64,000 bases of DNA from Geothrix sp. (GTDB lineage Bacteria; Acidobacteriota; Holophagae; Holophagales; Holophagaceae). Positions 31,212 to 39,990 of the stretch are shown piece after piece. The notes beneath the pieces are model-generated. The model was not told the origin of the DNA. It searched no databases and worked only from the letters and a program-made list of their open reading frames with translations. Position numbers and translations under genes: made by a program. The DNA is taken from positions 186,001 to 250,000 of the forward strand of contig JAGRPP010000017.1 of NCBI GenBank assembly GCA_019449415.1, read 5' to 3'. Position 1 is the stretch's first letter. Each line of letters starts with the position of its first letter.

Positions 31212-32051
31212 ATGGGATTCAGCAGGGGTTTTCGGTTGGCAGGAGTCGTCTTGGCCGCAGGATGTGCGGTCCTGAGTGCTGGCTCGGCCCATTCCGCAAC
31301 CAAGCTGACCCTGAAGTCCGCATCTGCCCTGGTGCTGGATCAGAGCACGGGCCAGACCCTGCTGGAGAAGCAGGCCGGCGCCGTGGTGCCCATCGCGTCG
31401 ATCACCAAGCTTATGACCGCCATGGTGCTGCTGGACGCCCACCTCGACCCTCAGGAAATCCTCACCATCACCAATGATGACAAGGACATGCTGCGCCACA
31501 GCAAGTCCCGCCTGCCCGTGGGCACCCGGCTGCCCCGGGAGCAGGCCCTGCTGCTGGCCCTGCTGGCTTCCGAGAACCGTGCGGCCCACGCCCTGGGCCG
31601 CACCTTCCCGGGTGGTCTTTCGGCCTTCGTTCAGGCCATGAACGCCAAGGCGAAGGAACTCGGCCTGACCGGGGCCCGCTTCGAGGATCCCACGGGCCTT
31701 TCGAGCGGCAATGTCGCCACCGCCCGGGACCTGGCCCGCATCCTCGAAAGCGCCTACAACTACCCCGAAATCCGCGATTTCACCACCCGGCCCGAGACCA
31801 GCATCCTGTCCGGCCGGAAGAGCATCCAGTTCCCCAACACCAACGCCCTGGTGCGCAGCCCCCGCTGGAGCATCGGCCTCTCCAAGACCGGCTACATCGA
31901 AGAGGCCGGCCGCTGCCTCGTCATGCAGGCCATGCTGGCCAACCGGCCCGTGCTCATCATCCTGCTGGATTCCTGGGGTAAATACACCCGCCTGGGCGAC
32001 GCCAACCGCATCAAGCAGTGGATGGAAGCCCGCCTCGGCACCAAGGGCTGA
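31212..32051 (+). CDS. D-alanyl-D-alanine endopeptidase (PBP7-like)
   Basis: This low-molecular-weight penicillin-binding protein trims or cuts peptidoglycan cross-links in the periplasm. It has a signal peptide (about 1-28) and the three active-site motifs S63-I-T-K66, SEN near 121 and KTG near 225. It is 279 aa, short like PbpG/PBP7 rather than DacA, and lacks the C-terminal membrane anchor. A TTGAGC/TAGACT pair (31142-31172, 19-base spacer) upstream is a weak promoter candidate. Confidence 0.9.
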   Translation: MGFSRGFRLAGVVLAAGCAVLSAGSAHSATKLTLKSASALVLDQSTGQTLLEKQAGAVVPIASITKLMTAMVLLDAHLDPQEILTITNDDKDMLRHSKSRLPVGTRLPREQALLLALLASENRAAHALGRTFPGGLSAFVQAMNAKAKELGLTGARFEDPTGLSSGNVATARDLARILESAYNYPEIRDFTTRPETSILSGRKSIQFPNTNALVRSPRWSIGLSKTGYIEEAGRCLVMQAMLANRPVLIILLDSWGKYTRLGDANRIKQWMEARLGTKG

Positions 32052-32058
32052 GGGCCTG

Positions 32059-32748
32059 TTGCTCGTTCCCGAGGTCCGGCCCCCCTTCCCCCTGACCTGG
32101 GGCTTCTCCACCCGCCTGGATCCGCCTGAGGATCTGCCCGTCCGGCGCCTGAACCAGGTGCACCGCTGCGGGGTGGTGGAGGCTTCGGAGGCCACCGTGG
32201 GGGCCGTGGTGGAGGGCGATGGTCTCTGGACCACCGCCCCCGGCGTCCGCATCGGTGTGCGCGTGGCCGATTGTGTGCCCGTGCTGCTGGCTGGCCCGCT
32301 CCCCGGCGGCCGCCCCTGGGCCGCCGCCCTGCATGCAGGCTGGCGGGGCGCCACCGGGCACGGCGATGACACCCCCTTCGAGGGCCCCGGCCGGGGCATC
32401 CTGCGCCGCGGCACGGCACGCTACCTTGCCCTGGGAGGGCGTCCGGCGGACCTGGTCTGGGCCTTCGGCCCCGCCATTCTGGCCTGCCACTTCGAGGTGG
32501 GCGTGGAGGTCATCGAGGCCGCGCGCCGGGACCCCGCCTGGCACGAGGGGCTGCGTTCCGAAGGTTCCTCGGGGAAGTCCCATCTCGACCTGCATGGCTT
32601 CCTGCGGGCCCAGGCCTTGGATCTGGGCCTGGATCCGGCCCGGGACGGCAGCGTACCGCTCTGCACCGTGTGCCGCCCGGACCTGCTCTACTCGTACCGC
32701 CGCGGTGAGACCACCGGCCGCCAGTGGGGCTGGATCGAGATCGGATAA
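32059..32748 (+). CDS. YfiH/laccase-domain protein (peptidoglycan editing factor-like)
   Basis: This 229-aa protein has the DUF152 metal-site residues: NQVHRCG, VADCVPVLL and HAGWRG, and ends with CTVCRPDLLYSYRR. Proteins of this family (YfiH/PgeF, YlmD) have been linked to editing of wrong residues in peptidoglycan precursors or to purine nucleoside hydrolysis. I chose the TTG at 32059: TGAGGG lies 5 bases upstream and there is no ATG or GTG ahead of the conserved part. It follows the endopeptidase gene by 7 bases, which fits a cell-wall role. Confidence 0.85.
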   Translation: MLVPEVRPPFPLTWGFSTRLDPPEDLPVRRLNQVHRCGVVEASEATVGAVVEGDGLWTTAPGVRIGVRVADCVPVLLAGPLPGGRPWAAALHAGWRGATGHGDDTPFEGPGRGILRRGTARYLALGGRPADLVWAFGPAILACHFEVGVEVIEAARRDPAWHEGLRSEGSSGKSHLDLHGFLRAQALDLGLDPARDGSVPLCTVCRPDLLYSYRRGETTGRQWGWIEIG

Positions 32749-32808
32749 CCTGAGAGTCCACCTCGCTCCTGACGACTGAGGCCTGAAGATTCAAGACTGA
32801 GGACTGAC

Positions 32809-33168
32809 ATGCTCAACATTACGGATGTTCGCATCACCAAGGTGGAAGGCGATGACAAGCTCCGGGCCTTTGCGGGTCTGGTGATCGATGACTGCTTCCT
32901 GGTCGGCGACCTGCGGGTGGTGGAGGGCGAGGACGGCTACTTCGTGGCTATGCCCAGCCGGCGCAAGCGCGATGGCAGCTTCAAGGACATTGCCTACCCC
33001 CTGAACAACACCCTCCGCGAACAGATCGAGGAGCGCGTGCTCCTGGCCTATGAGACCGCCACCGGAAACCGCGCCCTCAGCCGCATCGAGCGGGGCGAAG
33101 CCGCCGTGGTGCGCCCCGACCTGCTGAGCGTCGAGGAATTCGGGTTCACGCCCAAGAGCAATCCATGA
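32809..33168 (+). CDS. spoVG: SpoVG-family nucleic-acid-binding protein
   Basis: The 119-aa protein matches SpoVG over its length: ITDVRITKVEGDDKLRAFAGLVIDDCFLVGDLRVVEGEDGYFVAMPSRR-type core (start to residue 50) and FKDIAYPLN. SpoVG proteins bind DNA and RNA and act as regulators in Bacillus, Staphylococcus and Borrelia; its targets here are unknown. GAGG lies 6 bases before the ATG, in a leader with GACTGAGG repeated at 32770-32802. Confidence 0.93.
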   Translation: MLNITDVRITKVEGDDKLRAFAGLVIDDCFLVGDLRVVEGEDGYFVAMPSRRKRDGSFKDIAYPLNNTLREQIEERVLLAYETATGNRALSRIERGEAAVVRPDLLSVEEFGFTPKSNP

Positions 33169-33205
33169 ACGGGCCTCTGGCCTGGGCCTGATCCAAGAGT
33201 CGGAC

Positions 33206-33234
33206 TTGGGCGGGACGCAGAGCCGCGCTATGCT
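33206..33234 (+). promoter_or_regulatory. Promoter of tRNA-Gln
   Basis: TTGGGC (33206-33211), a 17-base spacer and TATGCT (33229-33234) end 12 bases upstream of the tRNA. Confidence 0.65.
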
Positions 33235-33246
33235 TGCCTTTGCGCC

Positions 33247-33321
33247 TGGGGAGTAGCCAAGTGGTAAGGCAGCAGGTTTTGATCCTGCGTACCGAGGGTT
33301 CGAATCCTTCCTCCCCAACCA
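33247..33321 (+). tRNA. tRNA-Gln (TTG)
   Basis: This is a 75-base tRNA with CCA encoded. The acceptor TGGGGAG pairs with CTCCCCA, the anticodon stem-loop is GCAGGTTTTGATCCTGC (TTG) and the T-arm is GAGGGTTCGAATCCTTC. Its last 11 bases form the left arm of a palindrome that continues into the terminator. Confidence 0.96.
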
Positions 33322-33358
33322 AAACGACCGCCGCAAGGCGGTCGTTTTGGTTGGGGAG
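33311..33358. terminator. Palindromic terminator overlapping the tRNA-Gln 3' end
   Basis: Two perfect 22-base arms (33311-33332 and 33337-33358) flank a GCAA loop. The inner 12 bp (AAAACGACCGCC/GGCGGTCGTTTT) make a classical bidirectional terminator between convergent tRNA-Gln and the kinase gene; the outer part is the 3' acceptor strand and CCA of the tRNA. Confidence 0.9.
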
Positions 33359-33407
33359 TGCCTGAAGGGTCCGAAATCAGGGATGGCCTTGCAGCCTCTT
33401 TCCCCGG

Positions 33408-35309
33408 TTACAACGGGAATCGCAAGCCCTTGTCCCCACGGACCTCCACCGTCTCGCTCTTGCTTCCCCGGGCGCCCCGGACGGTGATGGTGTGGCGGCC
33501 TTGCGCCACCTGGACACTGCTGCCGTCGCTCTCGATGCCCGCGTCCTGACCATCCACGAAGACCTTGCCGGTGCCGGGAAAGGTCTCGACGGTGAGGGCG
33601 GCGAGGGCGGGGAGCGTCAGGGGGAGGACCTGGCCCGCAGACACGCTCAGCGCGCGGCTGTCTTTGTAGAAGTGTTTAGGGCTGACGAGCTCGAGCTTGT
33701 GGGGGCCCGGTGGCAACGCCAGCTTGGCGCCGGGGCTGAGGTCGCCCAGGTCCTTGCCATCCACCTTCACGCGCACGCTGAACCCACCCGCCAGCTTGAG
33801 GGTCCCCGGGGCGTTGGGATCCAGGGGCGGTTCCTGCCTCGTATCAGCGGTGGTGGCCTCCTTCAGTTCAAAGGCCCGCCCTCCCGGAACCTCGCCGGGC
33901 CCGAAATCCGAGGCGTACCCCAGCTTCTCCTTGGTGAGCGTCAGACGGTGGGGCTGCCCCTGATTCCAGCGCACCTTCAGGGGCGTCACGCCCTCCAGGG
34001 GCTTCTCATCCAGCACGACGGTGGCCCCCTGGGGCACGGAATCGAGCGTCTCCTCCGTGATGATGGCCTCCAGGGGGAAGGCTGGGGGCGCCTCGCCGGG
34101 CTTGAACGCATAGAGGATGGGCTGGAACCCCTTCAGCTCGAGACGCAGCTGATCGCCTGCCTGCAGCGGCTGGTTCATGGGCGTGGCGCCCACGGCCAGC
34201 CCGTTCACGAAGACCTTGGCCCCCGCGGGCTGGGAGTCGATCTGCAACCGGGTGCCTTTCGGACCGCGGAAGAGGAACCAGCCACCCACCGCCAAGACCG
34301 CAGCGGCGGCCAGGCCCAGCCAGATCCGACTGGCCCGGCTGGATTCGGCCCGCGGCACCACCATGGTCTCGTCGAAGGAGGTGGAGGTGATCTCCGGGAG
34401 CGGCGAATCGCCGCTCAGCTTCATGAGCCCGAGGATCTCGCGCCGGTCCTCCTTGCCGAGGTCCACCACCGCGTCGAGCAGGTCCCGCACGAAGGCCGTG
34501 CAGGTGGCGTGCCGGTCCTCCGGCCGCTTGGCCAGCACCTTGTCGAAGACCCGCCGCCAGCCTTCGGGCAGGATGCCGGTGACCGGAGGCTGCACCTCGA
34601 CGGGCGGTTCATTCACGATGCGATAGAGGATGGTGTTGATGGAGTTGCCGGGAAACGGCGACTGGCCGCTCATCAGCTCGAAGACCAGCACCCCGAAGCT
34701 GAAGATGTCGGACCGGCTGTCCACCGTGCCTTCGCGGATCTGTTCGGGACTGGCGTAGCTGGGAGTGCCCAGGAAGGTGCCCGTCTGGGTGAGGCTGGCG
34801 TCCTCCCGCTTGGCGATGCCGAAATCCATCAGCTTGGTGCGGCCGTCCTCGCCCACCATCGCGTTGCCCGGCTTCACATCCCGGTGGACGATCCCCTTGG
34901 CGTGGGCGTGGTCGAGGGCCTCCGCCAACCCCACGGCGATCCGCAGCTTTTCTTTCGTCGGGAGCGGCGGGCCGGTCTTGATGAGGCTGTCCAGGGGCTT
35001 TCCGGACACGAACTCCATGGCCAGGAAGGGCCCCAGCCCCTCCTCCTCCCCGACATCGTAGATGGCCACGATTCCCGGGTGGTTGAGCAGGCCCGAAACC
35101 TCGGCTTCCCGCTGGAAACGAAGGAGATATTCGTGGCGATCCGCCTCGGTCCGGGCCGCATCCATCCGCATCAGCTTGATCGCCACCTTGCGCTTGATCC
35201 GGGGGTCCTCCGCCAGCACCACGCTACCCATGGCACCGGAGCCCAGCAGGCGCTGGACCTGGTAGCGGCCGATGGATTGGGGGAGGTTCAGGTTGTCGAG
35301 GTCGGCCAT
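33408..35309 (-). CDS. Membrane Ser/Thr protein kinase with PEGA-like extracytoplasmic repeats
   Basis: The 633-aa protein has an N-terminal Hanks-type kinase domain (about 14-280) with LGSGAMGSVVLAED, VAIKLM, the catalytic HRDVKPGN, DFGIAK and GTPSYASPEQ, so it should be active. A single membrane helix (about 330-348) leads to an extracytoplasmic part with at least two PEGA-like beta repeats (SQPAGAKVFVNGLAVGATP and SVPQGATVVLDEKPLEGVTP) and further Gly/Pro-rich beta stretches to the C-terminus. Kinases of this layout sense envelope conditions. It is a single gene, convergent with tRNA-Gln and divergent from the glycosyltransferase. Confidence 0.9.
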   Translation of the reverse strand: MADLDNLNLPQSIGRYQVQRLLGSGAMGSVVLAEDPRIKRKVAIKLMRMDAARTEADRHEYLLRFQREAEVSGLLNHPGIVAIYDVGEEEGLGPFLAMEFVSGKPLDSLIKTGPPLPTKEKLRIAVGLAEALDHAHAKGIVHRDVKPGNAMVGEDGRTKLMDFGIAKREDASLTQTGTFLGTPSYASPEQIREGTVDSRSDIFSFGVLVFELMSGQSPFPGNSINTILYRIVNEPPVEVQPPVTGILPEGWRRVFDKVLAKRPEDRHATCTAFVRDLLDAVVDLGKEDRREILGLMKLSGDSPLPEITSTSFDETMVVPRAESSRASRIWLGLAAAAVLAVGGWFLFRGPKGTRLQIDSQPAGAKVFVNGLAVGATPMNQPLQAGDQLRLELKGFQPILYAFKPGEAPPAFPLEAIITEETLDSVPQGATVVLDEKPLEGVTPLKVRWNQGQPHRLTLTKEKLGYASDFGPGEVPGGRAFELKEATTADTRQEPPLDPNAPGTLKLAGGFSVRVKVDGKDLGDLSPGAKLALPPGPHKLELVSPKHFYKDSRALSVSAGQVLPLTLPALAALTVETFPGTGKVFVDGQDAGIESDGSSVQVAQGRHTITVRGARGSKSETVEVRGDKGLRFPL

Positions 35310-35391
35310 GTCAGCATCCTACCGAACCCATCGGAGATGAAGCGGTAGATTGTTAGGTTTTTCGTGGATTTTCCCAGCGTCCCTGCCAGAC

Positions 35392-35397
35392 TATAAG
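35392..35397 (+). promoter_or_regulatory. Possible -10 element of the glycosyltransferase gene
   Basis: TATAAG lies 37 bases before the start codon in the divergent intergenic region; no good -35 hexamer is found 17 bases upstream. Confidence 0.35.
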
Positions 35398-35433
35398 CAG
35401 GCTCACTGACCTGGGCTGTGGGAGGTTTATTCC

Positions 35434-36960
35434 GTGATGGAAGTCGTCAAGACCATCGTGCTCGGCACCTACTTCACGCTGCTCACCATCCTGAGCATCT
35501 ACGGGGCGCATCGCCTCTGGATGCTGCTGCTCTACTACCGCCACAAGAATGAGGTTCCCCAGCCCAAGGGCGACGAGAACTACCTGCCGGTGGTCACGGT
35601 GCAGTTGGCGGTGTTCAACGAGATGAATGTCATCGAGCGCCTCATGGACCATGTCGTGAAGATGGACTGGCCCAAGGAGAAGCTCGAGATCCAGGTGCTG
35701 GACGACTCCACGGACGATACCGTCAAGGTCGCCAGCGCCGTGGTGGACCGCTACAAGGCCCTCGGCTTCGACATCCACTACCTCCATCGCACAGACCGCA
35801 CGGGCTTCAAGGCCGGCGCGCTCTCCGAGGGCCTCAAGGTCGCCAAGGGCGAGCTGGTGGCCATGTTCGACGCCGACTTCCTCCCCACCGAGGATTTTCT
35901 GCGCAAAGCCGTGCCCCACTTCGCCGACGAGAAGGTGGCCTTCGTCCAGGGCTGCTGGGCTCACCTGAACCGCGAGTTCTCCCTCCTCACCCAGGTGCAG
36001 GCGATCCTCCTCGACGGCCACTTCGTCTTCGAGCACACGGCCCGCCACCGCTCCCACGCCTTCTTCAACTTCAGCGGCACCGCCGGCATGTGGCGCGTCT
36101 CCGCCATCGCCGATGCGGGCGGCTGGGAGCACGACACCATCACCGAGGATGCCGATCTGTCCTACCGGGCCCAGCTCAAGGGCTGGAAGGGCGTCTATCT
36201 CAAGGATCTCGTCGTTCCCGCCGAGCTGCCCGTGGAGGTCAACGCCTTCAAGAGCCAGCAGCACCGCTGGGCCAAGGGCAACGCCCAGGTCATCCGCAAA
36301 CTCATGAAGACCATCTGGAAATCGAACGAGAGCCTGCACACCAAGCTGGAGTGCTGGTTCCACCTCACGGCCAACTGCAACTACATGCTGATGGTCGTGC
36401 TCTCCGTCATCATGGTGCCCGCCATGATCTTCCGGGCCGGCACCCCCATGCATGTCCTGCTGCTCACGGATGGGCCCTTCTTCCTGCTGAACGCGGTGAG
36501 CGTGGGGCTCTACTTCGGGCTCTCCCAGAAAGAGCTGACGGACAACACCGGCTGGCAGTCCCGCCTGAAGTACATCCCCGGCCTCATGGGCCTGGGCATC
36601 GGCCTCGCCCTGAACCAGGCCAAGGCTGTGCTGGAGGGCTTCTTCACCGACGACAAGGAGTTCAAGCGCACCCCCAAGTACGGCGTGGATGCCACTGGCA
36701 AGACGGTCACCAAGCGGGCCTACAAGGTGCCCAAGAGCCTCATGACCTTCCTGGAGCTGGGCTTCGCGATCTACTATTTCGCGGCCGTCCTCGTGGCCAT
36801 CTGGATCCGCAAGTGGGCCTCGGTCCCCTTCCTCTGGCTCTTCTTCAGCGGCTTCTCCTACATGAGCATCCTGTCCCTGGCCGATGTGAAGCTGTTCCGG
36901 CGCCTGGCCATGGATGAACCTGCCGACGACGCCCAGAGCGCCGCGAACTTCGTTCAGTAG
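35434..36960 (+). CDS. Processive family-2 glycosyltransferase (cellulose-synthase-like)
   Basis: The 508-aa protein has an N-terminal membrane helix (about 5-28), a GT-A catalytic domain (about 45-285) with DDSTDD, DADF, TEDADLS and the QQHRW motif of processive beta-glycosyltransferases, and several C-terminal membrane segments (about 320-490). It should polymerise a sugar chain across the inner membrane or add sugars to a lipid carrier; the product is unknown. The start codon is GTG-ATG with GGGAGG 8 bases upstream. No bcs-type or PilZ subunit is adjacent. Confidence 0.9.
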   Translation: MMEVVKTIVLGTYFTLLTILSIYGAHRLWMLLLYYRHKNEVPQPKGDENYLPVVTVQLAVFNEMNVIERLMDHVVKMDWPKEKLEIQVLDDSTDDTVKVASAVVDRYKALGFDIHYLHRTDRTGFKAGALSEGLKVAKGELVAMFDADFLPTEDFLRKAVPHFADEKVAFVQGCWAHLNREFSLLTQVQAILLDGHFVFEHTARHRSHAFFNFSGTAGMWRVSAIADAGGWEHDTITEDADLSYRAQLKGWKGVYLKDLVVPAELPVEVNAFKSQQHRWAKGNAQVIRKLMKTIWKSNESLHTKLECWFHLTANCNYMLMVVLSVIMVPAMIFRAGTPMHVLLLTDGPFFLLNAVSVGLYFGLSQKELTDNTGWQSRLKYIPGLMGLGIGLALNQAKAVLEGFFTDDKEFKRTPKYGVDATGKTVTKRAYKVPKSLMTFLELGFAIYYFAAVLVAIWIRKWASVPFLWLFFSGFSYMSILSLADVKLFRRLAMDEPADDAQSAANFVQ

Positions 36961-36981
36961 CCCGGCTTCCGATCAGGGACC

Positions 36982-37302
36982 ATGGCTCGCCCAGCCGCCC
37001 GTCCCGGATCCTCCCGCCCCCGCGCCGCCGCCTTGCGGTACCGGCCGGAGGCGCCCTTCCAGGACGCGGCGCCCCGTCTGGTGGCCAAAGGCCAGGGGCT
37101 CCTGGCGGAACGCATCCTGGAACTGGCGAAGCAGCACGGCGTCATGGTCTCCAAAGATCCCGACCTGCTGGCCGCCCTCGAACCGCTGGACCTGGACCGC
37201 CTCATCCCCCCCGAGCTTTTCCAGGCCGTCGCCGTACTGCTGGCCGCCCTTTACCGGGCCAACAAGAGCCTGGCGCCACCCCTTCCTGATCCGAGACGAT
37301 GA
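36982..37302 (+). CDS. FlhB C-terminal-domain-like protein
   Basis: This 106-aa protein resembles the cytoplasmic tail of the flagellar/type III export component FlhB (FhlB/YlqH-like): ALRYRPEAPFQDAAPRLVAKGQG and ILELAKQHGVMVSKDPDLL correspond to the end of FlhB. The NPTH self-cleavage motif and membrane part are absent. Stand-alone copies occur in many flagellated bacteria, where they may replace the FlhB tail in substrate switching. Its stop overlaps the next start (ATGA). No flagellar genes lie near. Confidence 0.8.
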   Translation: MARPAARPGSSRPRAAALRYRPEAPFQDAAPRLVAKGQGLLAERILELAKQHGVMVSKDPDLLAALEPLDLDRLIPPELFQAVAVLLAALYRANKSLAPPLPDPRR

Positions 37303-38150
37303 TCGATCTGCACTGCCACACCCTCCACTCCGACGGCACGGACACGCCCGAACGGCTGGCCCTGCTCGCGGACGAGGCCCGGCTGACGGCCCTGTGCCTG
37401 ACGGATCACGACACTCTGGGCGGCATCCCTGCCCTCCTCGCCATGCAGCCCCAGGTGAAGGTCCGCCTGCTGGTCGGCACAGAACTGAGCTGCCGCTTCC
37501 TGGGCCGCTCCCTCCATGTGCTGGGCCTGCTCGTGGACCCTGCCGATGCCCGCTTCCAAGCCCGCCTCGAGGACCTGCGCGGACGCCGGGATGACCGGAA
37601 CCGCCGCATGATCGTGCGCCTGGCGGAGCTGGGCTGCCCCATCACCTACGAGGAAGTCCAGGCCCAGGCCGACACCCCCCTGCTCTCCCGCGTCCATTTC
37701 GCCAAGGCCCTCGCCGCGCGGGGCTTCGTGCGCCGGGCGCCGGAGGCCTTCGAGCGACTCATCGGCGATGACTGCCCCGGCTTCGTCCCGCGGGAGGAAC
37801 TGAGCCCGGCCGAGGCCGCCCGCTGGATCCGCGAGGCCGGGGGCGTGCCCGTGGTGGCCCATCCCGGCCGCTTCGCCAACGGGGGCTTCCGCTGGGACGA
37901 GGCCATGCAGGACCTCCAGCGTGAAGGCCTGGAAGGACTGGAGGGCTATTACGGCGAGTACCGGGCCGCCGAACAGAAATACTTCGTGGCGCTGGCCACG
38001 CGCCTCGGCATGGTCGTCACCGGCGGCAGCGACTACCACGGCGGGAACAAGCCGGGCCTCCGGCTCGGCCGTGGGCGCGGCGGCCTCAAGGTGCCCGACG
38101 ATCTGCTGGATCGTCTGGAAACCCAGCAAAGAAATGGCACTTATCGCTGA
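37299..38150 (+). CDS. PHP-domain phosphoesterase
   Basis: The 283-aa protein has the PHP metal-site motifs DLHCHTLHSDG (start), LTDHD, GTELS and GGSDYHG. It resembles the YciV/RNase AM family, which removes nucleotides from 5' ends of small RNA fragments or hydrolyses nucleoside 3',5'-bisphosphate. It is coupled by an ATGA overlap to the FlhB-tail gene, an odd pair. Catalytic residues look complete. Confidence 0.9.
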   Translation: MIDLHCHTLHSDGTDTPERLALLADEARLTALCLTDHDTLGGIPALLAMQPQVKVRLLVGTELSCRFLGRSLHVLGLLVDPADARFQARLEDLRGRRDDRNRRMIVRLAELGCPITYEEVQAQADTPLLSRVHFAKALAARGFVRRAPEAFERLIGDDCPGFVPREELSPAEAARWIREAGGVPVVAHPGRFANGGFRWDEAMQDLQREGLEGLEGYYGEYRAAEQKYFVALATRLGMVVTGGSDYHGGNKPGLRLGRGRGGLKVPDDLLDRLETQQRNGTYR

Positions 38151-38181
38151 AGGCCGATAGGCTGAAAGCACCGAGGCCGAC

Positions 38182-38580
38182 ATGTCCGAGCGCATCCTCC
38201 TCGTCGAGGACGACCCCATCAACATCAAGTTCATCTCGACCGTCCTTGTAAAAAAGGGTGGCTACGAAGTCGTCGTCTCGGAAGAAGTGGATGAGATCCT
38301 GCGCCTGGCCCGCGAGACGGATTTGAAGGCCGTCATCATGGATGTGAGCCTGTCCCGCTCGAGCTACGAGGGCCGCAAGGTGGATGGCATCTTCATCACG
38401 CAGCTTCTCAAGCAGGACGAGGCCACGCGCCACATTCCCGTCCTGCTCGCCACGGCCCACGCCATGTTCGGGGACCGGGAGAAATACCTGGAGCTGACCG
38501 GCGCGGAAGGCTACATCGCCAAGCCGATCCATGACCCCGCATCACTCATCGAGGCGGTGAAGGCCGTCATCGGACACTGA
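38182..38580 (+). CDS. Single-domain response regulator (receiver only)
   Basis: This 132-aa CheY-like protein has the acidic pocket in LLVEDDPINIKF, the phospho-acceptor Asp in VIMDVSL (near 54), the conserved Thr in LLATAHAM and Lys in IAKPI. There is no output domain, so it must act by protein contact or by phosphotransfer. No kinase is adjacent. Confidence 0.92.
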   Translation: MSERILLVEDDPINIKFISTVLVKKGGYEVVVSEEVDEILRLARETDLKAVIMDVSLSRSSYEGRKVDGIFITQLLKQDEATRHIPVLLATAHAMFGDREKYLELTGAEGYIAKPIHDPASLIEAVKAVIGH

Positions 38581-38582
38581 CC

Positions 38583-39413
38583 ATGGCCGTGAAACCCGCT
38601 CCCCTCGCCGCTTTCCGGCTCCTGCTGGAGTACGACGGCAGCCGCTTCCAGGGCTGGCAGAAACAGGGACCGAAGCAGTCCCGCGAGGGTGTGCGCACCG
38701 TGGCCGGGAGCCTGGAGCACGCCATCCACGAAGCCGGCCTGCGGCTCCTCTACTTGGGCGGCGCGGGACGGACGGATGCGGGCGTTCATGCCCTGGGCCA
38801 GGTCGCCCACCTCCACCTGGAAGCCAAGGGCGCCCCGCGCCCCGGCGAGCTGCGGCGCCTCCTGGATGCGGCCCTGCCCCAGGATGTCGCCGTGCGGGAT
38901 GTGCGGTCCTGCCCTCCGCGCTTCCACGCGCGGCACGACGCCGTGGACCGCAGCTACCTGTACCAGATCAGCCACCGCCGCAGCGCCTTCGGCAAGCCGT
39001 GGATCTGGTGGGTGAAGCGCAGCCTCGATCCCCAGAAGCTGAGCCAGGCCTGGAGCGCCTTTCAGGGCGACCTGGATGTGAGCGCCTTCGCGGATCTGGA
39101 TCCCGAGGAGGACGGTCGCAGCCGGATCATCCGCTGCGAGATCGTCGAAAGCGGCTCCCTCACCCTGCTGCGGGTGCGGGCCACCCACTTCTTCCGCCGC
39201 CAGGTGCGCCGCATGGTGGGCGCCTCCGTGGCCTGCGCCCTGGGCGAAGAAGAACCCCGCCGCGTGCTGGAGGATCTCCGCAACCCCACGGAAGCCGCCA
39301 ACCTCTACTGGGGCGCCAAGGCCGCCCCCGCCTCGGGCCTGTTCCTGGAGGCCGTGCGCTACGCCGGAGATCCTGAACCCGGGCCGCCGAAGCCCACCCT
39401 CTCCATTCCCTGA
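38583..39413 (+). CDS. truA: tRNA pseudouridine(38-40) synthase
   Basis: TruA isomerises uridines 38-40 of the anticodon arm. Motifs LEYDGSRFQGWQ and GAGRTDAGVHALGQ, with the catalytic Asp near 66, are complete. Length 276 aa is usual. It follows the receiver gene by 2 bases. Confidence 0.96.
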   Translation: MAVKPAPLAAFRLLLEYDGSRFQGWQKQGPKQSREGVRTVAGSLEHAIHEAGLRLLYLGGAGRTDAGVHALGQVAHLHLEAKGAPRPGELRRLLDAALPQDVAVRDVRSCPPRFHARHDAVDRSYLYQISHRRSAFGKPWIWWVKRSLDPQKLSQAWSAFQGDLDVSAFADLDPEEDGRSRIIRCEIVESGSLTLLRVRATHFFRRQVRRMVGASVACALGEEEPRRVLEDLRNPTEAANLYWGAKAAPASGLFLEAVRYAGDPEPGPPKPTLSIP

Positions 39414-39423
39414 GGATGCCCTG

Positions 39424-39981
39424 ATGCTCACCCGCGACGAAGGCTGGCAGCTGCTCTGCGAATGGACGCCCTCCGCCAAGCTGCGCGTCCACGCCCGGGC
39501 TGTGGAACTGGTCATGCGCGACCTCGCGGGCCGGCTGGGCGAAGATGTGGAGCGCTTCGGCCTCGCAGGCCTGCTGCACGATGCGGACTACGACACCTGG
39601 CCCGAAGAGCATCCGACGCGCATCGTGGCCTGGTTGCGGGAGCGCGGCGAGGCGGATCTGGCCCATGCCGTCAGCGCCCACTACACCCGCTGGGGCGTGC
39701 CTTACGACCACCTGCTGGACAAAGCCCTGCTGGCCTCCGATGAGATCACGGGCTTCGTTATGGCGTGCGCGCTCGTGCGTCCCACGCGCACCGAGGGTCT
39801 GGAGCCGAAGAGCGTGAAGAAGAAACTGAAGGACAAGGCCTTCGCGGCAGGGGTCGATCGCTTCGAGGTGGCCGAGGGCCTCCGCATGCTCATCGAGGCC
39901 CAAGGCGGGACCGAGGAGGAGCACCTGGCCCGCATCATCGCCGTGCTGCATGAGCACCGCGAAGAACTCGGGCTCGCCTAG
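39424..39981 (+). CDS. HD-domain protein
   Basis: This 185-aa protein has an HD metal site: VHARAVE, GLLHDADYD (HD pair near 57-58) and HPTRIV. It should be a phosphohydrolase of nucleotides or related; the substrate is unknown. It lies 10 bases after truA and converges with the CapA gene. Confidence 0.85.
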   Translation: MLTRDEGWQLLCEWTPSAKLRVHARAVELVMRDLAGRLGEDVERFGLAGLLHDADYDTWPEEHPTRIVAWLRERGEADLAHAVSAHYTRWGVPYDHLLDKALLASDEITGFVMACALVRPTRTEGLEPKSVKKKLKDKAFAAGVDRFEVAEGLRMLIEAQGGTEEEHLARIIAVLHEHREELGLA

Positions 39982-39990
39982 CCGACGCCC

